NCBI GenBank assembly: GCA_003508835.1
Contig: PUFA01000166.1
Span: forward strand, 310,001-374,000
Reading direction: 5' to 3'
DNA length: 64,000 nucleotides
DNA from: Eonycteris spelaea
Lineage: Eukaryota > Chordata > Mammalia > Chiroptera > Pteropodidae
In this document: piece by piece, positions 36,411-48,965 of the stretch
Numbering within the stretch: the stretch's first letter is position 1
Layout of the letters: each line of letters opens with the position of its first letter
The notes under the pieces: generated by a model
Seen by the model: only the letters and a program-made list of their open reading frames with translations
What the model was told of the DNA's origin: nothing
Databases searched by the model: none
Translations under genes and position numbers: made by a program

Positions 36411-37019
36411 TATAAGGGATTGTAAGCTGACAAGGTCTTTGCGATCTGTGAGGTCAACCAAGGGTTGCCTTGCCTAAAAGGAAGGAAGGGAAGGAAGGGA
36501 AAATATTACTTAGTTATGTCTTATTACACAATGCACTGTTATATGGAAAATAAAATAATCAATGAGAAGCTGGTCATTGTCTTTTATTTTCCAAAGGATG
36601 CCAAAAGCATTGGAATAGGTGCTGATGTCTTTTATACGCTTTCTGGTACTATACCAAATAGAAAAATAAGCACTCTTTCCTTATCACCTTGCAGGCAATT
36701 AATGAAGCTAGAAATATTTTTCATTAATTTCCAAATAAACTATTTCAATTTTCACACATAACTTGTTCATCTCCAGAATCTACTGTAGAGGATAATTTGA
36801 ATTACTTCCAATTTAAATACAGTAGTTTTTTTAGAAAACATGGATAATTTCACCTATATGCTTATAGTGTATGAAATTATTCAGCTTATTTCTCCCCTTT
36901 TGACTTCACAGTATCAAAAAGGGGTAAGCTTCTTTGTTTTTTTCTCTATTATTCTCCCATTTACTCAGCATTTGCATGCTGGCTGAGCACAGTCTGACAG
37001 AATCTGAACTTATTAATTT

Positions 37020-37330
37020 GGTTCTTAATTCATTTGCAATGTTGTTAGGACTCCTGCATGCCCAGTCAGTTTTAGACACTTAGGGATACAGTATCCCTAA
37101 AAAACTGACAAAAATCTTTGCTCTCATGGAGCTTATTTTCTAATTGGGAGAAAAGGCTATAACCAGATAAGCCGGAAAAAACTATACAGGATATCAGAAT
37201 GTGTTAATTGCTACAGAGGAAAATAGAGGATAAAAAGTGAATAGAGCATGCTGGGGGTGGTAAGTCCTCATCTGATAAATGGTTTTCCATAAAGGGAAAA
37301 TAAAAGGTGGTCATGGGAATTAATTCATAT
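37020..37330 (+). repeat. L2-like old repeat
   Basis: 'gggatacagtatccctaaaaaactgacaaaaatctttgctctcatggagcttatttt' follows the familiar pattern of an old mammalian repeat (L2-type; name uncertain). It contains the near-perfect palindrome TAGGGATACAGTATCCCTA. Confidence 0.5.
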
Positions 37331-37439
37331 ATTCAAAGAGAAAATATGGCCCATTAGGTCTTGTCAGTATTATATACAGCCTCCACACCATAAACTTGAT
37401 TTTTTAATGGAAAGACCCTGGAATTATTTTTAAAAAATA

Positions 37440-37975
37440 AACATTTTATTACATATATAAAATGCAATATTACTCAGCTTAAAAAAGAGAAAGAAAAGAA
37501 AGAAATCTTACCATTTACAACAACATGGATGTACCTAGAGGGTATAATGCTAAGTGAAATAAGTCAGGCAGAGAAACAAATACCAGATGATTTTGCTTAT
37601 ACATGGAATCTAAAGAACAAAAAAACGAACATACAAAATGAAAACACTCAGTACAGAAAAGAAACTGATTGCTAGAATGGGAGGGGTTGGGAAGCTAGAT
37701 GAAAAAAGGTAAAGTTTTAAGAAGTACAAATTGGTAGTTACAAAATAGTCACAGAGATGTGAAGTGTAGCACAAAGAATATAATATTATAATAACCGTAT
37801 AGTGTCGATAATATTGTAATAGCTGTGTTGTCCCAGGAGGGTACTAAACTAATTGGAGGATCACTTCGTCAATTATATAAATGTCTAACCCGTATGCTGT
37901 ACACCTGAAACTAAAAATAATACTGAATGTCAGCTCTAATTGAAAAATAAAAATTAAAAAATAAATAAGTAAAAA
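37440..37975 (+). mobile_element. LINE-1 3' end, about 0.5 kb
   Basis: 'atgtacctagagggtataatgctaagtgaaataagtcag' followed by the bat-type L1 3' UTR ('aagtacaaattggtagttac', 'tgctgtacacctgaaactaa') and an A-rich tail. 5'-truncated, sense to RAB39A. Confidence 0.8.
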
Positions 37976-38456
37976 AAATAACTAATGAATTTTATGTTTG
38001 TATGTATGAAAAAAGATATGTTTCAAGTTACAGAATCTGAGCCAAGGGGCAGAGACTGTTGGCATTAAAAATAACAGGAGCAGAGAGACTTGTGTTTTAG
38101 TCCCCTGCAACCAGTCAGAAGGGCCCAGATTCCAAGCAAGTGAAGCAGGTATATAAAAGCATCAACACCATGACTATTCCAGAAGGCGGCAGGCATGTAA
38201 TGTCATGGTGAACAGAAGCTCTCACAGGACTAATGCATTCATAGGCTTCTTGCTGCCAACAGCCTTGGCAATCGAAGTACTTCTGTCCTCCAAATGCCTA
38301 TTTTACAATTGGCAAAGCACAAGAAGAAGGTGTGTTTCCAGGGTTGGAACGTCTGGTTCATTTTACCTAACTAAGTCAGCAAGTGTTCAATATTTTGTTG
38401 TTTTTTCGAGAGGCCCTGTACATATCCAACAAAGTTATAAATACATCATATAAGAT

Positions 38457-38498
38457 ATTATATATATATATATATTATATATATATATATATATATAT
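38457..38498 (+). repeat. (TA)n microsatellite
   Basis: Interrupted TA run of about 40 bases. Confidence 0.9.
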
Positions 38499-38919
38499 CT
38501 TGGCCACTTTCATGATAAAAGTTTTTTATACAAGTAACTATCTAGTATAAATAATGTTGAACATTCTAGGGCCTTATGGACTTTTCTCCTTCATGTGACA
38601 AGAAACATCCTGTTTTTTAGTTACCTTCCAGGAAACTAGATAAGTGTTTTAATTTGAGATACTATTGACATTTTTAGAATCTCTGTAATGATTCATTGTG
38701 TCAAAAAATCAAATTCCTCAAAGGATATCATTCACACTTGATTGCATTGCTCATATTGGATAATTCATTGTAAATGTAAGCAAACTTCAATGTTCCCTAT
38801 ATCATTTGTCTATGTATTATTTCAAGAATAAAATTAAAGAGGGGAATTAAACAGTTAAAAATGTTTACATAAACAGGGCAACCATTTTTTCTATCTTAAA
38901 GCAAATATACCCATAAGAA

Positions 38920-39325
38920 TAAACTGCAGATGAATGGATAAAAAAAGTGATATATACGTTACAATGATATGCTATTCATCCATTAAAAAAAAAATTCTGT
39001 CATATGCTACAATACGGAATGAATATTGAGGAATTGTGATAAGTAAAATAAACCGGTCACAGAAGGAAGGACAAATACTGCATGATTCCACTAATATGAG
39101 GTATCTAAAGTAGTCAAACTCATAGAAGCGGAAAGGAGAAAAGCGGTTGCCAGGGGCTGAGAGAAGGAAATGCGACACTCCTCAGTGGTCATGGAGCCCA
39201 GTCATGCTAGGTGAAAAAGTTTTAGAAGTGCTGCCAACATTGCGCTTGTCGTTATAATACTCTACACTTAAAAAATTGTTAAGGGAAGAATCTCATGGGT
39301 TTTTAACATAATAATTTTTAAAAAG
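38920..39325 (+). repeat. Older LINE-1 3' end
   Basis: 'gatgaatggataaaaaaagtg', 'gatatgctattcatcca', 'tgcatgattccactaatatgagg' and 'ggttgccaggggctgagagaagg' are in the order of old L1 (L1MA-type) 3' ends. Confidence 0.7.
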
Positions 39326-40261
39326 AATTTTGCCTTGTGAGACTCTGGTGAAAGTTAAAAAATATTGACGACTGTGATTTGTGTCATTCTCGAAAAGGTG
39401 CAGACTCTATCAAGCAGGTCTTTGGTTGACAGCAACAAACCAACAAGAGGACCTTAATTAAAAATGAAAGTAGGTCCCTCTCACTCTTTGTCTCTGAGGG
39501 GGAAACCACACTCGTCTGTGGAGTGTTTACCCTTCTGTAATTAAACTTCCTTTTGACGACTTCCTCCCACATACAAAAAAATGAAAGTAACTGAACACCA
39601 TGTCTAGGCACAGAGACTTGACCAGAGCTGAAGGGGACCAGGCTCGGAATGAGTCAAAAGATCTCTGGAGTTTGGGGCAGCAGGAACCACAGAGGGCCAG
39701 TGTGGTCTCCACATACTATGTTCCTTTTGCGCCCTGGTTACCCACGCCATAAGAATCCCAAATGGCCAGTTGGCAGTCTCAGCCTAATTCAGTAGAAGCA
39801 TCATTAGGGTTCCCTAGTGAAAGCATTTCTCCTTGGATACTAAAACCTTTATATCAGCAGAGTTCAGAGTCACAGGATTAGGAGCAACAAAAATTTCAGT
39901 GACTCATTAAGTATATAATTGTCAGAGGCACCATAACCCCACTTCCACCCTTTGTTTCCCATACCACAGCATCTATTTATGTGGGAAAAACCACCACCTC
40001 CTCTTTTCCTCACTAGTTTAGAACATATACATCCTGAAGGATATGCCAAAATCTTACAAATCTAGACATGGGCATAACTGAATCTTAATAATGTATTCCA
40101 CAGTTTTATGAGCTAGAACCCTCTAGGTGACAGTGACATGATGAGATTAATGAATTCCATGGCATCAGCTCATTTCTCTATTTCGTCTTCTGTTAAGTGA
40201 AGTCTGGTCTGTAGTAAAGTATGAGATTACTGTGACTGTGCATAAGGCATTCCATAGTTCT
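39326..40261. other. Intron 1, unassigned
   Basis: No recognised feature. Confidence 0.4.
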
Positions 40262-42580
40262 TTTTTAAAATTATTTTAATTAGTTTCAAGTATACAGTAC
40301 ATTGGTTAGACATCTATATAGTTTGTTAAAACAATCACCTCAGTTGCTCCCTCCCTCCCGGACCCTCCACCTAGCCAAAGTATTAATGCTAACTGCATTC
40401 CCTATGCCGTGCTTCCCATCCCCGTGACATCATCAGCTACTAATTTGTACTTATTTAACCCTTCACTCCATTCTCCCAGCCCCTAACCCCACTCCCCTCT
40501 GATCCATCACCAAATTGTCCACTATATTCGTGAGTCTCTCTTTTTTGTTTGTTCTTTTTATTCCTAAGATTCCACATATAAGTGAAATCATATGTGTTTA
40601 TCTTTCTCTGTCTGACAAATACCTTCTAGGTCCATCAAAGCAATATCTTTTTCCATCGCTTCCTTTTCATATGCAGGGTCTAATTTTCTTTATCCATTCA
40701 GCCACTCTATCTTTTTGGTTGGAGCACTTAGTTCTTTTCCATTTGAGGTATTCATTGATAGGAATGTAGTTGTTACCATTCTTTATTCCTGTTTTTGATA
40801 CATGTTTTTTCTTCTTAAAGTCCTTCCAACATTTCCTGTAATACTGGCTTGGTGGTGATAAATTCTTTAGCTTATTTTGTCTAGGAAGCTCTTTATCTGT
40901 CCTTCAGCTCTAAATGAAAGCTTTGCTGGATAAATTATTCTTGGTTGTAGATCCTGGGTTTTCATCCTGTCGAATATTTTTGTGCCAAGCCCTTCTGCCC
41001 TACATTAGTTCTTTTGAGAAATCAGCTGCCAGTCTTATGGGTGCTCCTTGTAGTAACTATCTGCTTATCTCTTGCTGGTTTTAAGAGTCTCTTTTTGTAT
41101 TTAACTTTTGGCATTTTAATTATGATGTGTGGACTCTTTGGGTTTCTTGTTTTGGACTTTCTGAGCATCCTAGGGTTTTATGTCTATTTCCTTTACCAGG
41201 TTAGGGAGGTTTTCCATCAGTATTTCTTCAAATTGCTGTTTCAACATCTTGTTTTCCCTCAAAGTACCCCTATAAAATGGATATTTTAGCCTTTAATAGT
41301 GTCCTATAGGCACCTTAGATTATTATTATAGTCTTGGCTTCTTTTTCTTGCCATTCTGATTGAGTGTCCTTGGCTTTCCCATCCTCTAGATAGGGCATTT
41401 GATCCTCTTCTTTATTCACTTCTTTATTCACTTTATTTGTTTATTCCTTTGTTTATTCCATTTAATATACTTCTCATCTCAGAAAACGTGTTCTTCATTT
41501 CAGACTGGTTCCCTTTTTACAATTTCCATTTCTATGTTCATGTTTTTTATCAGTTGTTGAAGTTCTCACTGAATTCATCTACCCTTCCCATACGTTCATG
41601 AGCATCTTTATAACCAGTGTTTTGAACTCTGCATCTGTTAGATTGCTTGATCCATTATTTCTGGATCTCTTGTTCTGTTCTCTCATATGGTTTCTGCTTC
41701 TTTGTCTTCCCATTTTGGCTGCTTTTCTGTTTCTATGGAGTAAGCAAAGCTCCCAGTCTCCCAGTTCTTATCAGTGTGGATTTGTGCGGTAGGTATCCAG
41801 TGGCCCATTCCTGAGAGGGTTTCAGCTGCAGGCCAGATTTAGTCAAGCCTGTGCCCCTCCAAGGCCACCTGTTAATATTCAGCAAGCAATCCACAGATGC
41901 TGTGCTTACTTGCCTCAAATAGGCCACAGCAGAAACCAAGGCCAGCTGCCTCCAGTGTGAGTCTAGGCGCTGCTCAACAAGGAGCACCTGACTCACTTGA
42001 GGATACACCTGGATGTGACTTGGTGGGGCTGCAAGTTGGAGGAGGCAGAGTTTCAGGGAATCCTCTGCGAGTGACCTCTGTTATCCAGTTTGAGGATGTC
42101 TCTGCTATGGCAGTGCTTGTGTCCAGTGCACTGGCAAGTGGAGGGGCTCAATAGAGGAAGACTGGATACCACCAGCACTTCTGCCAGGGTAGAGAGCCTA
42201 TCTTTGGCCCTCACTCCGACACCTCAGTGTCGCCCTGTAAATCCCTGCGCAACTGAATCAACACTGGTACTCAGAGTGAGCAGGTCCATCGTCACGGAAT
42301 TCCACTTGTGGACACGGCCCCTTTAAGAGCCTTCTGCAGCAGCCGCTGCCCACAGCCTCTGTCCCATTCAGCTGCCTGGGTTTAGGCAGCCTCGCGGCTA
42401 CCTTCTGCTCTTGCAGGGTGATTTCTTAGATTATCTCCCTAGTTGTATGGCTTGTTCATCGAGCTCCCAGGTGATTTTCCTTACTGTTTGTGCCTTGTTT
42501 CTGTCACAACTTCGATTTGGTTGCCAGAGGGATGAACAGAGCTTTTATCATCTGTGCCAGTTTTTTTCCCATCTGGCTAC
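40262..42580 (-). mobile_element. HAL1-like half-LINE, copy C
   Basis: Same architecture and orientation as copy B, with a 3' UTR of the copy-A type (TTAATTAGTTTCAAGTATACAGTACATTGG at the left edge). The ORF1-like part is at about 41050-41720 and the 5' region at 41720-42580. By eye it is about 10% different from A and B, with many indels. The trinucleotide repeat is nearly absent here. Non-coding fossil in RAB39A intron 1, antisense. Confidence 0.75.
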
Positions 42581-45500
42581 TATATTTTCATGGAATGTAT
42601 ATTTAATTTATCCACCCCCTCCAACACTGACACACTCACAATAATTCAGTGACCTTAGTGAGAATGTAACATACTACTAATAGGTCTAATATTGGGCATC
42701 TTTCTTTTTTTACGTGCTGCTGGTATCTCGTTCCCTCAAACTTCCTTATTCATTCTGCCATTTCTCTTATTTCCCCAACAGCTGTGTTCATGGCTTCTAC
42801 TAAATCAACCATTCACTTATTAATAATGTGTTGAGTGTCCACTGTGTTGCCAGGCACTTGGGGACCACTGAGTACTCATGATGGCCACAGTCAGGGCAGC
42901 TGCCTACCTCACACAATCAGCAAACCAATATCTAGGATCCAGAAAGCGGAAAGGAGAGGAAAAGGGTACTATGCAAGAGTTCTAATCTTGAAAACCCAGC
43001 AGCAATTCTGCCCACCAGCCTGAGAAACAGACTCTAACCAAACAGAGCAGTCTTTTTTTCCTTTCATGGAGGAATCCAATAAGAGGGTAAAGTGTTCTTC
43101 TAGTTCTCTTCTGTGGGAAGAGGAAGGTCAGATGGAAATTCTATTTCTTCCTGTGTTAGAAACCCTCAATGTGAGATAAGAGTAGAGAAGATTTTCCTGA
43201 TACTAGTTTTCCTTGGCAGTGTCAAGTGTCCACCTGGGACTGGTTATAATTATTCGTAGTGATACTAGCCTACCTGGGTTGAGTGATTTTTTCCCAGAAA
43301 TATTCAGCTCCATGCTGGGCTGCTCCAGATATAGTTTTCCTAGATGAATACAGGGGCTTGGGAATTGAGATATTTCCAAGAGAAAAATTATAGTGATGTT
43401 TCATAGAACTAAGATGTGGAAGATTAAGGAGAGGAGGGTATAAAAGGGATTGGAAGTGTAGAGTTGGTCAGTGGATGACAAATCTGATAAAATTAAATAA
43501 TTATCCCAGTAAAAACATGTTGGTGGGCTGAGATTTCGATGAAAAAGTAGGCTGAAATTTTGTAGTTTTGGAAGTAGTGAAGATTTCTGATAAAAAGGGA
43601 GTAGATGAGAAGGCAGAAAGTAGGGGAAAGTTCGTGAGAGATGAGGAAGCCACGAAACTGAGAGATGGCCTCAGACAGCTCATCCAAGGGGATGTTGAAA
43701 TCAGTGAGCAGAATGACAGGAATTGAGATAAAAAAAAACAACGCCAAGCACTAAAGTCTTCAGTATATGGAAAATGACCAAGCAGTTGACAGATGACAAC
43801 AGATGATAGAGCCAGATGGCATAGGCCTCAAAGGAGCAAAGGTTTTTTTACCACAAGGGTTGGGAGAGAATAATTATCTGGAAAGCAGCATTGGAGAAGC
43901 AGAAGACACCTCCCTGTGATCCTTTAGAAGGAGCAACATGAGCATGCTGCAGGGGAGCTGTGTTCTCACTGACCAACAGATTTCAGTTAAGGTGAAGAGG
44001 AAGCGAAAAACACTCTGAGAAACTATTTGAGAATAATCTAAGAGTTCCTAATAGTGTAGCTTTTAGGGTATAAAGGAACCAGAGGGCTTTTAAAAAATAT
44101 AATCAAAAACCAGATCTTTCCACTTGGGAGGGACAAAGTACCGCTAAGACTTTGTAACCCTGACCACTCCTACATAATTTACTTTCCCCATCATATCGCC
44201 ATCGTACTGGGTTTAGGAGGTGCTATATCTTCTTTACCAGTCTCACCAGAGTGTAGTCTCGTAAATCTTAATTCTCCCATAACACACCAGAGATCACACT
44301 GGAATCTATTCATTTATTTCTCTCTTCTTTCCATCTCTTCTTCTTCCTTTCCCTCCATCCCTTCCCTCCCTAATTTTTTTCTTTCTTTAAATCAACCATT
44401 CATTCAGTGAGACTTTCAAAGTCCAGAAGGAAATAGATATCAAGTAACATGCAACAAAATGTTGTTGCTTATAAAGAATTTTACTCATCAACTCCTGAAT
44501 TTATATAGGGAAGCCTACCTACCTAGTTCTTTTAAGATTTTTTTCCCCAAACTCTTTATAATACTTTCAAGAACTTTTAGAGATTTAAGTGTCCAACCCC
44601 AAAAAAAAGATCCAAAGAAAGATAGATGCTCCTCATCCCTTCTGTAAGACCTGCTTAACATGTTCTAGTTTTCAGTCTGAAGGCCTGTCTCTTCCCCTGA
44701 TTGATATGCAGGCAGGGATGCCCCAAGTGTTTTAGGGAAAACCTACCCCCTAGGACAACTATATCTGAATCTGAGAGCCTAACCAGAATTCTTAACCTAA
44801 TATCCATATCCACACACGGAAACTGGAGATAAGTTATTATACAGAAAATGGCATCTGTCATATTGAGACCTTTTCTTCCAACTAATCATTAATGGCTGTT
44901 TTATAGCATAATTGCAAATATTGTACTGTAATTTTATTTTATAGAATCATTTGCCAACTGTATTCCAAATGTTTTCAAAATTAAATACAAAGCACTAGAA
45001 AACATGGTATTTTCCTACCATGTAAGGCGTGCCTCTGCCTAATATATGAGGATTTTAACATGAGTTTTCAACCACAAAAGCCTGTTTTTTTTAAAAATTA
45101 TACTAATGGTAAATTAAGTGGGAAGGGCAATAAAAATAATGCAGACTTGGTGCTGAGTAAATTAAAGCTTTCAATCTAATAACATAGCCTGGAATTAGAT
45201 TTCTCTTAAGGCACTGCACATCTGCCTAAATTCACACATATAAAAATGACTAGCAGAACAATAACAAATTAATTATTCCTCAAAATTAAAAAAAAATTAA
45301 ATAACTACATTACTTGTAGCCTGCTAAGATAGTGAGAGATTTTTAAAATTGTCAAGGCTCTATAATACAGGAGTCCTTGAGAAAATTTAAAAAATTAATA
45401 ATCACTGGAGAATCTGGTAGGAATTCTGAGGAGAAACAGGAAAGCAAAAGAAATGGAAAGAAAGAGGAGGTAAAATAATTTCTTCACATTTCCACAACAA

Positions 45501-46099
45501 ATGGTACTTATGGTATCAGGTCACAAACTGAGCTGTAATTTCAGCAATAAGGATGATGAACATATGTAAAATTTGAGACTACCGGATAACCTACTGGTCC
45601 TCAATAAAGTCATTGGTGCATTGAGCAAGGAAGAGATGAGTTTGCTTAAGCATGATTTCAATGCTTAAGATCATTGACAACTTGGAAACTGAGATACATG
45701 TAAACTCTGGCTCATGTAACATTACTCCAATAAGATTAATTAATTCAATATAATTGATATTAACTGGTATTTATCACTTTTCAGGCAAACGATTGTTAGA
45801 TACATAGACAAAAAAATGTTTGACCCTCAAGGAGCCTTGAATCGAGTGGAAGACATACCAGCAAATTCAATCAGCACATTATGAAAATTGATATAATCAT
45901 AATGGCAGTATGCCAAAGGTTTAATGGAATACAAGAAGAGTGCCTAAGGGAGGTAGAAGGGGAGAGGTCAATGGCAGAGAAGGCTTCTCCTATATATAAT
46001 TTTTGATCATATTCTTGAAAGAGAAATAGGACTTTGCTAAGCAAAAATGGGTAGAAGACATTTTAGGTAGAGAAAACAACATATGTACAGGCAAAAATA
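42581..46099. other. Intron 1, old repeats and unassigned sequence
   Basis: The parts 43440-44020 and 45780-46090 read like old, widespread mammalian repeats of the same style as 16880-17026 ('ggcagagaaggcttctcc', 'catatgtacaggcaaaaa'). No gene. Confidence 0.4.
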
Positions 46100-46570
46100 T
46101 ATAAAACAATATGGCCTTGCCACCTTGCCTCATGATTTAGTCAGGAAACAGAAGGCACACTTGAAAGGTTAACTGAAAAGTATTTAATGAAGTGACTATT
46201 TCCAGAAATGTGGACATAGTCAAAGCACCAACAAAGGATGGTGAAGCATTCAGGGATAGCAACAATGGGAAGCCATTAACCACCTGGCCAGAAGGAGCAA
46301 GAAAAGAGATTGAGATCGCCAGAACCTAGCAACAGCCATAGCTGACAGGAGCTTTGACCAGCAGCAAAGAAACACAAGCACTGTCAGGTCACAGCCTGGG
46401 ACAGGTAAATACCTATCCTCTCTTCCCTTCAGTCTCCAGCAGGTGACTCCCATTGGCTCAACCCCACTGCAAGCCAGAGGACAGAAAATTTGGGAAAGCT
46501 TTCTGTAAAGGTCAGCTTCCTGAGGCCCAGAGAGTGGAGCCTAGATCTGGAGAGGCAAACAATCATTAGT
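46100..46570 (-). repeat. Old interspersed repeat, family unassigned
   Basis: Read on the minus strand it contains 'tccctgaatgcttcaccatcc' and 'cacttcattaaatactttt', followed by 'gtgccttctgtttcctgac'. These are familiar from a common old mammalian repeat that I cannot name securely. Confidence 0.45.
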
Positions 46571-47064
46571 GTACCTCATTTTCATATCCCATGTCCAAAA
46601 CATTTTCTGTTTCTTGAATAGTTATAGCATAGGACTATAGCTGTAATTAACATATAACAAGTTTACTGATAGAGAGAGGGGCTTATTGAATTTTATGACA
46701 GGGAGAGATTCTTAAGGTCTGGTTTGCTATGCAACTTCTGCCCTTCACCAAATCTTTGTGTGTTTATTTTTAACTACAATGATATAATAATTATTCCCTC
46801 AGATATTTAAAAATAAAAACAAATAATTCTAAAACAGAGGGAGATGAAATACCACCTAAGTGCTTGTTTGTCTGCCTAAAAATAATGTTGTCAGTGGATG
46901 AAACTGGCTTGCATATTAGTCTCATAGAATATTTTTGTTCACTTAGGACACTTCATGGTTGGTTTATAAATTCTAATTAAATCACACTAAGGTATCTTAA
47001 ATTGTCACCATTGTGCATCATTGTTTGAAAGGAGGGAATGAGAACAACTTGTCCTTTTACAACC

Positions 47065-47086
47065 TTTTTTTCTATTTATTTTTCAG
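47065..47086 (+). promoter_or_regulatory. RAB39A: Splice acceptor of RAB39A exon 2
   Basis: A pyrimidine-rich tract (ttttttctatttatttttcag) ends in AG at 47085-47086. The codon phase matches the exon 1 donor. Confidence 0.92.
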
Positions 47087-47513
47087 ATCAATAACTCGGT
47101 CTTATTACCGCAACTCAGTTGGTGGATTTTTAGTATTTGACATTACTAACCGACGATCTTTTGAACATGTGAAGGATTGGCTAGAAGAAGCAAAAATGCA
47201 CGTACAGCCATTTCAGATTGTATTTCTGCTAGTGGGACATAAATGTGACTTAGCTTCACAACGTCAAGTTACGAGGGAAGAAGCTGAAAAACTGTCAGCA
47301 GACTGTGGTATGAAGTATATAGAAACCTCAGCAAAAGATGCTACAAATGTTGAGGAATCCTTCACAATCTTGACAAGAGACATATATGAACTTATCAAAA
47401 GGGGAGAAATTTGTATTCAGGATGGCTGGGAAGGGGTTAAAAGTGGTTTTGTTCCAAATACTGTGCATTCTTCTGAGGAAGCTGTGAAGCCCAGGAAAGA
47501 GTGCTTCTGCTGA
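47087..47513 (+). CDS. RAB39A: RAB39A exon 2, intact
   Basis: Encodes the C-terminal 142 residues of the Rab GTPase from SITRSYYRNSVGG to the stop TGA at 47511-47513. Visible motifs are the G4 nucleotide-binding motif in the Rab39 form HKCDL (about 47237-47251), the G5 motif ETSAKD (about 47322-47339) and the C-terminal CFC, a CXC double-geranylgeranylation signal. With an intact 227-nt exon 1 the product would be 217 residues, the length of human RAB39A. There is no stop, indel or lost key residue. Only a few substitutions from the human protein as I recall it are visible (for example histidine in AKMHVQPF, arginine in LIKRGE). Known roles of RAB39A include phagosome maturation and binding of caspase-1; these are family knowledge, not seen here. 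The closest alternative, the X-linked paralogue RAB39B, is excluded by the N-terminal and C-terminal residues. Confidence 0.96.
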
Positions 47514-47950
47514 CTTCCGACATGCCAAAGGACTAACAATAACAGATTGGGTGTCATTTCAGGATAAATACCAACATTAAGAAAAGAATGATTCAGTGAA
47601 AGCATTTAAAAAAAGTAATCGATCTGTATTAACACTATTTGTTAGGTATTGGATTCACAGCACTATACTTACTTGTTACACTACAAGATTGGGTATTTTG
47701 CTAAAATATCAGACAAAGCAGACAACTTTTTCTTGAAATTGGAGTGTCTACAGAATTACCCCCCAATCTCACTTCGTTAGCATATCCCTGACCTTAATGT
47801 CTAAATACATCAATATTACTCATTTTTCTTGACAGTTTGAAGTGGGTTTTTGTGTGTTCATAGTTTGATTGAAAAGATTTCACCAGAAATTACATTCTCT
47901 TGAGTTAATTTATTAATATTGACTAATAAAGTAGATTTAGAAGTGCACTC
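47514..47950 (+). other. RAB39A: RAB39A 3' UTR, minimum extent
   Basis: Sequence following the stop codon. The first good polyadenylation signal, AATAAA, is at 47925-47930; a second lies at 49603-49608. Which is used cannot be told from sequence. Confidence 0.55.
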
Positions 47951-48769
47951 TTTACTTACAAATTAGACAATCTCAGAGATATCAGCTAGGACTAAAATAG
48001 CAGTTTCTTGTTTAAGGTATCAGGTTTTTAACCATTCTCTAAAATATTTATCTTCTCTTAATTTTGCCTGAGTGTAAGAAAATAAGTTTTATACTGATTT
48101 TTGTTCTCTGATTTATTGCTTCTAAAATTTTTGTTATATGAAGCTATCTAAGGATCCAAGCAAAATATTTTATTGCAAATATTTGTAAAAATTAAAACAA
48201 AGGACCATTCATCAGCAAATGTTTTGATATAGTATACCATCCTTATTTAGACAAGAAAAACAAATTTATTTATATACTGACATTTTCAAAAAAATGAATG
48301 CAATTTGCCTTGAACTATTGTCAAAATTATCAATATAGGTAAATATAGAATGGTTTTAGTAATAGCTTTTTTGTCCAAATAAGTTTCCAAATTTCCTCAT
48401 TAACAATACAAGAAAAGTATAAGATTTTTCTGGACAAGGAAAATGGCTAGATGTTGATATATTTAGCATTCAAGTTGTATTTTACAATCTTGTCACTAAA
48501 AGTAAAGAAAAATTAATGAGTTAATGGTTCTAAAATGACTTTTGAGGTTCCTGATTTTCAAGTTATTGGTTAAATTCCCTTCTTGGAAGGAACATTTTGA
48601 TGACAATGTCAAATATTTTATAACATACATTTCCATTCTGTTCTGTAAACCATTCCTAATCCCATAGGGCCACCGGATGAAACTACCTTTTGGATACATG
48701 CGTTTTTTTTTTTTATTCTTAAACCATAGTAGCTTCATTTGTTTGAAAACCAAAGTGGTCTGATAGAAA

Positions 48770-48965
48770 GAATATGTAAGAAGAAATCAGAAAATCTGGG
48801 TTCTTAGTTTGCCTTTGCTGAACCAGTGTTTGTACATGAGTAAGTCACTTAACCTCACTCACTAAGCATCAGTTTTCTCATCTGTAAAATGAGGTTAATA
48901 ACCCATTTATTGTGCTTAATACAATTATGATAATCAAGTGAATCATGTGAAAAAGCTTTGTAAAT
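48770..48965 (+). repeat. MIR SINE
   Basis: Follows the MIR consensus through 'aatctgggttcttagtttgcctttgctg', 'gagtaagtcacttaacctcac', 'cagttttctcatctgtaaaatgagg' and 'aaaagctttgtaaa'. Confidence 0.85.

Noticed and set aside
37078..37096. Palindrome TAGGGATACAGTATCCCTA
   Set aside because: It falls within an old repeat whose consensus contains 'gggatacag', so chance decay explains it. The one-base loop is not a plausible RNA hairpin.
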